Shown in pieces: positions 26,617 to 33,505 of a DNA stretch of 64,000 nt (positions are counted from its first letter, which is position 1; the number at the start of each line of letters is the position of its first letter). The notes under the pieces were generated by a model. That model was not told where the DNA came from and made no database searches. It saw nothing but the letters and a program-made list of their open reading frames with translations. Source of the DNA: Niveispirillum sp943371025 (GTDB taxonomy: Bacteria; Pseudomonadota; Alphaproteobacteria; Azospirillales; Azospirillaceae); the NCBI GenBank assembly GCA_943371025.1, contig CALRTC020000031.1, positions 11,839 to 75,838 on the forward strand, written 5' to 3'. The translations under genes were made by a program, and so were the position numbers.

Positions 26617-26904
26617 CTACAGCAGGTAAAAGTCCTGTTGTTCGGGCAGGGGGCACGGTCCCCAGCTTTGGCAGCGGTCGCGGCCGTGGGCGCCGATGGC
26701 GTAGACGCGCAGACTGTCGCCCTGGCCCAGATGGCGGGCGGCGGCATCGGCCAGGGTTTTGGCGGCGTTGTCCGTCATCACTGCCTCGAACACGCTTTTC
26801 TGCACACGCACGCAGGCGCTTTCCAGCACCTTGGCCACGCGGCGGCGGTTGCGGTTTTCGCTGACATCGTAGCTGAACACCATCAGCATCTCGGTTTCTG
26901 CCAT
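26617..26904 (-). CDS. cas2: CRISPR-associated endonuclease Cas2
   Basis: A 95-residue Cas2. The ferredoxin-like first strand with the conserved Asp is MVFSYDVSENRNRRRVAKVLE, and VRVQKSVFEAVM is the second signature. The C-terminal strand ends YLL. It forms the Cas1-Cas2 integrase with the RT-Cas1 protein encoded just upstream (17-base gap). Its stop is 21 bases from the degenerate end of array 1. Confidence 0.93.
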   Translation of the reverse strand: MAETEMLMVFSYDVSENRNRRRVAKVLESACVRVQKSVFEAVMTDNAAKTLADAAARHLGQGDSLRVYAIGAHGRDRCQSWGPCPLPEQQDFYLL

Positions 26905-26921
26905 GGCCCCGGCCCCGTCCG

Positions 26922-28979
26922 TCAGTAATCCATGCGATAGGGTGTATAGGGGCGTTCGCCGCGCGCGTGGGCGGCATAGGCGCTGATCTGCATGGCCACC
27001 AGACGGCGCCAAAGCACCCGCCGCCCATCGGCGGCCAGTACGGGCCGGTCCAGCCAGCCTTCCCAGGCGCGGATCACCGCCTTTCGCCCCTCTGCCGACA
27101 GGTGACAGGCCCCGTCGCGGCGGCTGAACATGGCGCGATCCAGGATACGGTTGTTGAACAGATACAGCGCCAACCCCTCCACCAGGGGGGCGCGAAACTC
27201 CTCCACCAGATCGCTGGCCAGGGCGGGGCTGCCGTCCCGCGCGCTGTGCAGCACGCCGAAACCGGGATGCAGGCCCGCCCGCGCACACAGGGCGGCGATG
27301 TCGCGGTACAGCAGACCCGACAGGAAGGACAGGATCAGGTTGACGGGATCGGGTGGCGGTTGTCGCCGCCGCCGGCTGAAGCTCCACCCCTGTTCCAGGC
27401 ACTTGCCAAGGGCGGGCCAATAGGCGGCGGCCGCCGCCCCCTCCATCCCCATCAATGCTGCCACATCGGCGGCCAGCGGCAATTTGCGGATGGTGCGGGT
27501 GATAACGGCCCCGGCATCGGCCACCGCCGCCTGCTTGCGCCGCCGGTTCAGGCGCGACAGCAGGGCCCGCTGGTTGCGCAGCCGCCCATCCACCAGGATG
27601 CGGGCCAGTTCCACCCGCGCCGGTCCATCCAGCGCCAGGCGTGCCTGGGCCAGATGCAGGCCGGCGCGGCCCGTACCGATGGCAGGGTCCAGATGGCCGA
27701 CGCCATCGCCCCAGCCATTGACGAAATCCACGGCCACACCATGGGCCAGCGCGTGGCGCAGCGCCTCGGCACTGGCATCGGTGCCGGGGGACAGTTCCAC
27801 CCGGTCCAGCCGTTGCGGCGGGATGGCGATCACCTCCACCCTGTCGCCCTCGCCCGGCCCCGGTTCGGTGACGGTAAAGGCCTCGTTGCGGATATCCAGC
27901 CGCCGCCCGGCCTCTGTGATGTACAGCACGCGCAAGCCCGGTGCGCGGTCGCCGCCATCATCGCCCGCATCGGTGGCCAGCAGGTCGGGCACGTCGGTCG
28001 GTGCGGCGGTGGCGGCGGTGGCCGGGTGGGCGGCCAGGATGCGGGCGGCGTCAGACGCCGGCAGGGCCGCATCCTCCTCCTCCCCCACCTCCCGCACCAC
28101 CAGGGACCGCACGAACAGGTGGCCCAGGAACCGGAACCCTTGTTCAAACGGCACCACCCGCGTCTTTTCCGGGTGCAGGCGCAGGCCGTGTTCGGCCAGC
28201 AGCTTTGCCATGCGCGCCTGTGCCCTGGCCGCCGCCACCTCTTCCCGGCACATCAGCAGGAAATCATCGGCAAAGCGCACCAGCCGCACGCCGCGCCCCT
28301 GGATCTGATCATCCACATCATCCAGATACAGGTTGGCCAGCAGCGGCGACAGGGGCGACCCCTGCGGCAGGCCCAGCCCCGGTACCCCGCCCGCCATGCC
28401 GATGGCATCCAACCACAGGGCCACCAGATCCAGCAGATCCCGATCCTCCACCGACCGTTCCAGGCGCGCCAGCAGCCGTTCGTGCGGCACCCGGTCAAAG
28501 AAGCGTTCGATATCGCCATCCACGACCCAGCCATAGCCCGCCCGCCGATGCGCCGCCACCCGCGCCACCGCCATCTGCACCGACCGGCCGGGGCGATAGG
28601 CGAAACTGGCATCGGCCATTTCCCCATCCAGAATGGGGGTCAACACCATGGCAACCGCCGTCTGTGCCACCCGATCCACCACCGACGGAATGCACAGCAT
28701 CCGCGCATCGCCATCCCCCTTGGGGATATCCACCCGCCGCACGGGGCCAGGGCGATAGGTGCCGGCCCGCAGCGACAGTTGCAGCCGCACCAGCCGGGTG
28801 GGCAGATCCACCTCAAACTCTAGCAGCCCGACGCCATCGCCCCCCGCCCCGCCCTGGTTCTCCCGCACCCGCCCCCACGCCGCCTCCAACCGGTCCAGCC
28901 GGGTGATCTGCTCAAACAGGCTGGGCGGTGCAGTCACGGTGGGGTGGACCCTGTGGAAATGATGTAACGAGTTGATCAT
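26922..28979 (-). CDS. cas1: Reverse transcriptase-Cas1 fusion (RT-Cas1)
   Basis: 685 residues. Residues about 20-300 are a group II-intron-like reverse transcriptase: catalytic Asp in VVDGDIERFFD (about 153-156), GLPQGSPLSPLLANLYL (202-218) and VRFADDFLLMC (FADD at 236-239). Residues about 345-685 are Cas1, with metal ligands Glu513, His578 and Asp590/Glu593-594. No Cas6 domain is fused; a separate cas6 exists. Such fusions let type III systems integrate spacers from RNA as well as DNA. Start: ATG at 28979 lies inside leader 2; a GTG at 28937 would avoid the overlap with conserved leader bases and is a real alternative. Operon with cas2. Confidence 0.95.
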   Translation of the reverse strand: MINSLHHFHRVHPTVTAPPSLFEQITRLDRLEAAWGRVRENQGGAGGDGVGLLEFEVDLPTRLVRLQLSLRAGTYRPGPVRRVDIPKGDGDARMLCIPSVVDRVAQTAVAMVLTPILDGEMADASFAYRPGRSVQMAVARVAAHRRAGYGWVVDGDIERFFDRVPHERLLARLERSVEDRDLLDLVALWLDAIGMAGGVPGLGLPQGSPLSPLLANLYLDDVDDQIQGRGVRLVRFADDFLLMCREEVAAARAQARMAKLLAEHGLRLHPEKTRVVPFEQGFRFLGHLFVRSLVVREVGEEEDAALPASDAARILAAHPATAATAAPTDVPDLLATDAGDDGGDRAPGLRVLYITEAGRRLDIRNEAFTVTEPGPGEGDRVEVIAIPPQRLDRVELSPGTDASAEALRHALAHGVAVDFVNGWGDGVGHLDPAIGTGRAGLHLAQARLALDGPARVELARILVDGRLRNQRALLSRLNRRRKQAAVADAGAVITRTIRKLPLAADVAALMGMEGAAAAAYWPALGKCLEQGWSFSRRRRQPPPDPVNLILSFLSGLLYRDIAALCARAGLHPGFGVLHSARDGSPALASDLVEEFRAPLVEGLALYLFNNRILDRAMFSRRDGACHLSAEGRKAVIRAWEGWLDRPVLAADGRRVLWRRLVAMQISAYAAHARGERPYTPYRMDY

Positions 28980-29106
28980 ATGGGGTAACTTGGCGTGCAG
29001 AAAGATATTTTGGGGTGAGACCTTGACAGAATGTGACAGATTTTCTGCTGGCCTGTGGAAAATGCGGGAAAATTGTCCTGTTGTCGGAAGGTGTTCCAGA
29101 GAGTAA
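28948..29106 (+). promoter_or_regulatory. CRISPR leader 2
   Basis: The 159 bases before array 2 share with leader 1 the opening ACCCTGTGGAAAT, a CTTGACAGAATGTGACA region, CTGTGGAAAA and GTTCCAGAG next to the repeat. The leftmost 32 bases overlap the 5' end of RT-cas1 on the other strand if that gene starts at 28979. The leader therefore also holds the RT-cas1-cas2 promoter. Confidence 0.8.
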
Positions 29107-30356
29107 GTTCAGGACGGTTCCGCGATTGGAAGCGGATTGAAACACCAACAAGCAGGTCGAATCGATCCAGCAAGAAAGTTCAGGACGGTTCCGCGATTGG
29201 AAGCGGATTGAAACTCTCGCGGCACTGATCCGGCGGCATCGCTTCACGGTTCAGGACGGTTCCGCGATTGGAAGCGGATTGAAACCTGCGCTTTCGGCGC
29301 AGCCTCCTGTGGGGGTGTGGTTCAGGACGGTTCCGCGATTGGAAGCGGATTGAAACTTTCTTGAATCTTTCTCTCTCCCCTCTCTACTGTTCAGGACGGT
29401 TCCGCGATTGGAAGCGGATTGAAACGTAGCCTGAGCCACAAGCTTTGTGAGGATGAATCCCCAGTTCAGGACGGTTCCGCGATTGGAAGCGGATTGAAAC
29501 AGCGAAGGTGGCGGCGAACAGGGCGAACAGGGTGGTGGCAGTTCAGGACGGTTCCGCGATTGGAAGCGGATTGAAACTTCGGTGGTAACAACCACCACGA
29601 AGCCCCGTTGGTTCAGGACGGTTCCGCGATTGGAAGCGGATTGAAACCCAGATAGGTGTAGAGGTCGCGCACCGACTGGTTCAGGACGGTTCCGCGATTG
29701 GAAGCGGATTGAAACATGCGCTGAGATTCGTTCAGGTCGGTGATGGGTTCAGGACGGTTCCGCGATTGGAAGCGGATTGAAACGGAGCGCCAGTGCCACA
29801 ACCACATCTGTGGTTCAGGTTCAGGACGGTTCCGCGATTGGAAGCGGATTGAAACACGTCAGAGAAGAACTTGCGAACCTGCTTTTTCGTTCAGGACGGT
29901 TCCGCGATTGGAAGCGGATTGAAACAGCGATGACAGGCGCGCCGCCGGCAGGCGGGTGTTCAGGACGGTTCCGCGATTGGAAGCGGATTGAAACTTCTTG
30001 ATGCCAAGCCGGGTTAATTCAGCTGTGACGTTCAGGACGGTTCCGCGATTGGAAGCGGATTGAAACCGCGGTTGTTGAGAGGGATGTTTTCATTCAACTT
30101 CTGGGGTTCAGGACGGTTCCGCGATTGGAAGCGGATTGAAACGGTCGGTGCCGGGCGCATAGCCCTCCAGTGCCGGCAAGGCATTGAGTTCAGGACGGTT
30201 CCGCGATTGGAAGCGGATTGAAACGTGGGGTGTCAGCGACGATTGTCCTCCTTTTCGCTGTGTTCAGGACGGCTCCGCGATTGGAAGCGGATTGAAACTA
30301 GTAGACCGCATCGCGCCGGACCAGCTTGCCGGTTCAGGACGGTTCCGCGATTGGAG
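29107..30356 (+). CRISPR. CRISPR array 2 (18 repeats, 17 spacers)
   Basis: 37-bp repeats begin GTTCAGGACGGTTCC and end GCGGATTGAAAC. They differ from array 1 only in positions 7-10 (GACG instead of CGCT). Repeat starts are 29107, 29178, 29249, 29320, 29389, 29464, 29541, 29611, 29679, 29747, 29819, 29889, 29958, 30030, 30106, 30188, 30262 and 30332. Spacers are 31-45 bases. The repeat at 30262 has one substitution, and the last is cut after about 25 bases; both are expected at the leader-distal end. Transcription is left to right from leader 2. Confidence 0.98.
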
Positions 30357-30459
30357 GGGGGGCACCATGGGCGGACGCAAGGCGCTGTCCGAAGGCACGC
30401 GACACGGCCTTCCCCCTCGCCCTTCCAGGAAGCAGATTCAGTGGTTTGGCAAAGCCGGG

Positions 30460-31461
30460 TCAGCCTTCGCCCAGTGTGCCCATGTCGATCTTTGCATCAT
30501 AATAGCGCGGCTGGCCTGCCTGATTGACGTAGCTGAAAATCAGTTTGCGATTTAGCGTTACCATGGCGGTGGCGATGCTGAAAATTTTCAATCCAGCCGT
30601 CGCATCCAGGCAGATTTGTCCGTGGCCCACCTTAAATCGATCCAGCGCCTTATCGACGGTCATGTTCAAGGTATCAACGACACTGTTGTAATCCTCAAAA
30701 TCCAACCCCGATGGTGTCATCAATTCCACCGTCGGGACGGTGCCCTTGATCAAGCCACGCTGCTTGGCATCCGCCAGACGGTTCAGCAGAAATTCCCTGA
30801 ATTCGGTGAAATCCGAATGCGATTTATCGGACGTGACGATCAGAACCGCCTTCAATGCTTGCGTTCGACTGGGAGCGGCAATGTGATGCCAGACGATGCG
30901 CAGACCTTGCTGCCAAGCAGGCCGACCCTTGACCAGGTCGTTCAGTAGCTGGTTGTCTGGTTCAATTTCTTGACGTTCTTTCTGCGCATCGTCATCCAGA
31001 ATGGACACCTCGATAGGCAGCGCGCGCATGGCGGCGATGGCAGCATCCCTGGCCACCTTGGCCGCATCCGGCCCGCCTGGCGGATATTTTGGCGACAAGC
31101 CCATGATCAACACTGTGCGCCTGTCCGGTGTGGCATCGGGCAGCACACGGGCATGCGTGGTCAGCAGCATACGCCGCGCCCGGTACAGAGCCAGGGCAGT
31201 CAGGCCGAAGATGACGGTGCCGCCGACGGTACCGGCCATCCGCGCATGGGACAGCGGTGACCAAGGTCTGACCACTGATTGCCACCAGCCGAACCAGCCA
31301 TCCAGGCAATACCAGCTTGCACCCGCCGGCCAACTTGTCTGCAACCGGATCAGATCCAGCAGCGAATCACCCGCCCAACCGGCGGACATCGGCAGCATCA
31401 GCGCCAGGAATAACAGCCAGAACCGCATTCCCCAGACCTTCACGTCGATCTGCACCTTCAT
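30460..31461 (-). CDS. Membrane-anchored CARF-like protein (candidate cyclic-oligoadenylate effector)
   Basis: 333 residues. Two N-terminal membrane helices (about residues 12-31 and 76-95) precede a Rossmann-like domain. That domain starts TVLIMGLSPKYPPGG (about 115) and ends with CLDATAGLKIFSIATAMV (Asp286). The latter has the form of the D-x-T-x-G-x-K ligand-binding turn of CARF domains, and FSYVNQAGQPRYYD follows. No HEPN (R-x4-6-H), PD-(D/E)xK or other effector domain is visible, so the membrane segment itself may be the output. It overlaps csx16 by 4 bases (ATGA) and lies beside cas10. That fits a cA4-type signalling partner: cas10 makes the signal, this protein senses it and Csx16 removes it. 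The CARF call is from motif shape only. Confidence 0.65.
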   Translation of the reverse strand: MKVQIDVKVWGMRFWLLFLALMLPMSAGWAGDSLLDLIRLQTSWPAGASWYCLDGWFGWWQSVVRPWSPLSHARMAGTVGGTVIFGLTALALYRARRMLLTTHARVLPDATPDRRTVLIMGLSPKYPPGGPDAAKVARDAAIAAMRALPIEVSILDDDAQKERQEIEPDNQLLNDLVKGRPAWQQGLRIVWHHIAAPSRTQALKAVLIVTSDKSHSDFTEFREFLLNRLADAKQRGLIKGTVPTVELMTPSGLDFEDYNSVVDTLNMTVDKALDRFKVGHGQICLDATAGLKIFSIATAMVTLNRKLIFSYVNQAGQPRYYDAKIDMGTLGEG

Positions 31462-31760
31462 TCCCCCACCCCTCCCACCCTGATCACCTGATATTCCGTC
31501 AACCGCGCGCCACAGGCCTCCATCTCTGCCGCCGACAAGGCGCGACCGCGCCAGTCGGCGGGCAGGTCCATGTCCAGGGACAGGAACCGCGCACCCCGTT
31601 CACAGACCCCGGCGGCCAGATGCAGCGGCAGCGTCCCGATCACCACGTCCCCCGGCCCCACTTGGTTCAGGTCCAGATGGGGCACCGACACCGCCGCAAT
31701 CCCCCGCGCCGCAGCCCAGGCCACCGCCCCCTCATGCCGGCTGACGAAAAAACTGGTCAT
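31458..31760 (-). CDS. csx16: CRISPR-associated ring nuclease Csx16
   Basis: 100 residues matching the Csx16 (VVA1548) family. FFVSRHEGAVAWAAARG, HLDLNQVGPGDVVIGTLPLH, VCERGARFLSLDMDLPADWR and GARLTEYQV are its conserved blocks. Members degrade cyclic tetra-adenylate and switch off type III signalling. The ATG at 31760 is 129 bases from the divergent cas10 start, so the two share a promoter region (31761-31889, AT-rich). It is translationally coupled to the membrane CARF-like gene. Confidence 0.88.
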   Translation of the reverse strand: MTSFFVSRHEGAVAWAAARGIAAVSVPHLDLNQVGPGDVVIGTLPLHLAAGVCERGARFLSLDMDLPADWRGRALSAAEMEACGARLTEYQVIRVGGVGE

Positions 31761-31889
31761 GATCCACTCCTGCTGGCAATTTCTTAAAATGGGATTTTGC
31801 AGAAGAAAACTCTATTTTTTATCGAAAATAATAATATCCTCCCTGCTGTCGCTGGTCATGAACGGGCTTCGCCAATGCGTGATGGGACG

Positions 31890-33497
31890 ATGCATCTGCT
31901 ACTGATTGAAACCTCCGGCAATCAGCGCTTCATCTTTGACACGAACAAGCTGCGCGATAATATCGGTGCCTCGGAGCTGGTTTATCGCGCCGGCGTCGCC
32001 TGGGTGAGCGAGGCGCTGAAGACGGCGCCGGCAGCGAAAGCGGTGTTCCAGGCGTCGGGCAAGGCGCTGCTGCTTGTGCCGGATCGGGAAACCGGGCGGC
32101 AGATCATCCGCGCGGTCACCTTGCGCGCCCTGAAGGAGGCGCCGGGTCTGTCGGTACGCGGGGCGATCAGCGAAGAGCCGGTGTCGCTGGCCACTGCCGC
32201 CGGGGTGCATGAAGCCGTGACGGCTTTGTTCCGCCGGCATGAGGCCTTGGGTTCCCTGTTGCCGGGGCCGGAGACGCGCTTTGCCACCCTGCCCGTGACA
32301 CAGCCCTGTGTCCGCAGCGGCCTGCCGGCGGAACGCCTGTTCCAGATCGCGGATGGGGAGGAGGCACAGCCGCTCAGTGCCGTCTCCTTTGCCAAGCAGG
32401 CGTACCGCGACAAGGGCTGGCAGCGGATGACGGAGATGGTCAACCAGGACCAGTTCGGCCCGTCATCCCCGTTCACGTTCGCCAAGGATGTCAATGAGCT
32501 GGAAGAGCGGATTGATGACCTGAACTTCGTTGCCGTCGTGCATGCCGACGGCAACGGGCTGGGCCAGATCTTCCTGCATTTCGACCGCTATCTCGATACA
32601 GAGGCCGATGGGAAGACCTATTTGGAACATCTGGGTGCCTTTTCCCGGGCCCTGGATGATTGCACGATCCGCGCGTTTCGTGGGGCGCTGTCGGACATGA
32701 TGGCACGGGAATGGTGGCGCACGGACCAGCCGCCCGTTGTGCCATTGGTTCTGGGTGGTGACGATCTGACCCTGTTATGCGACGGTCGCTATGCCCTGCG
32801 TCTGACGGCGCGTTTCCTGGAACACTTCACCGATGAAACGGGAAAGTGCCCGATCGTCGGCAAAATCGCCAACGGCGGGCTGGGGGCCTGTGCCGGGGTC
32901 GCACTGGTCAAGCCGCATTTCCCCTTCCACGCCGCGTATGAGCTGGCCGAGGCGCTGCTGCAAAGCGCGAAGACGGGCAAGCGCCACTTCCTGCGGGCAG
33001 ATGGCGGCGTGCTGCCCTACTCGGCGCTTGATTTTCATGTGCTTTATGACAGCGCCGATGCCGATCTGGACCGCATCCGCGGGCATTTGCAGTCGCGGGA
33101 CGGAAAGGCCAAGCTGACGGCGCGGCCCTATGTCGTCGGGACCCCGGTAACCGACCTGCCGGCCGCCGCCACCGCCTGGAGGGCGGCGCGGCCATGGTCA
33201 TGGCTGGAACAGGTGCAGGAGCGAGCACTGCCCCGTGGATCAGGCACGGCACCATACCTGCCCAACAGCATCCTGCATGCCTTGCGCGACGCGGCCCATG
33301 ACGGCATCGACGCGGCCGATGCCCGGCTGCGCGCCACATTGGGGCGGGAAATGAAGGAAGCGCCGGAGCGGATGGCCGCCTGGACAACGATGATCGGCGA
33401 TACCGACCCGCGCACGGCCAGCCTGTTCATCGACACCCCGGACGGCCCGGCAACCCGCCTGCTGGACGCGCTCGACATTGTCGGCCTGTGGCGATAG
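31890..33497 (+). CDS. cas10: Type III CRISPR Cas10 (GGDD palm polymerase, no HD domain)
   Basis: 535 residues. The cyclase palm has VVHADGNGLG (about 217-226) and VLGGDDLTLLC (GGDD at 289-292), so cyclic-oligoadenylate synthesis should be intact. No N-terminal HD nuclease is present: the protein opens directly with HLLLIETSGNQRFIF, DTNKLRDNIGASELVYRAG. Defence is therefore expected to depend on signalling and on RNA cleavage by the Cas7-like subunits. The ATG at 31890 is used; ATG 31875 is possible. It is first in a five-gene operon and divergent from csx16. Confidence 0.9.
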   Translation: MHLLLIETSGNQRFIFDTNKLRDNIGASELVYRAGVAWVSEALKTAPAAKAVFQASGKALLLVPDRETGRQIIRAVTLRALKEAPGLSVRGAISEEPVSLATAAGVHEAVTALFRRHEALGSLLPGPETRFATLPVTQPCVRSGLPAERLFQIADGEEAQPLSAVSFAKQAYRDKGWQRMTEMVNQDQFGPSSPFTFAKDVNELEERIDDLNFVAVVHADGNGLGQIFLHFDRYLDTEADGKTYLEHLGAFSRALDDCTIRAFRGALSDMMAREWWRTDQPPVVPLVLGGDDLTLLCDGRYALRLTARFLEHFTDETGKCPIVGKIANGGLGACAGVALVKPHFPFHAAYELAEALLQSAKTGKRHFLRADGGVLPYSALDFHVLYDSADADLDRIRGHLQSRDGKAKLTARPYVVGTPVTDLPAAATAWRAARPWSWLEQVQERALPRGSGTAPYLPNSILHALRDAAHDGIDAADARLRATLGREMKEAPERMAAWTTMIGDTDPRTASLFIDTPDGPATRLLDALDIVGLWR

Positions 33498-33505
33498 GGG
33501 GGAAG

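Noticed and set aside
25652..26629. Repeated peptide ORFs of the form SALFRDWKRIET across array 1
   Set aside because: They are translations of the CRISPR repeat in open frames; there is no start signal and the period equals repeat plus spacer.
26967..28823. 618-codon plus-strand frame opposite RT-cas1
   Set aside because: High-GC antisense shadow rich in His, Gln and Gly with no family features; RT and Cas1 motifs are all on the minus strand.
29729..29739. Apparent extra repeat start (GTTCAGG) inside a spacer of array 2
   Set aside because: Only the first seven bases match; the sequence then diverges and the spacing fits a normal spacer.
29251..30555. Repeated peptide ORFs across array 2
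   Set aside because: Same reason: artefacts of the 37-bp repeat read in frame.
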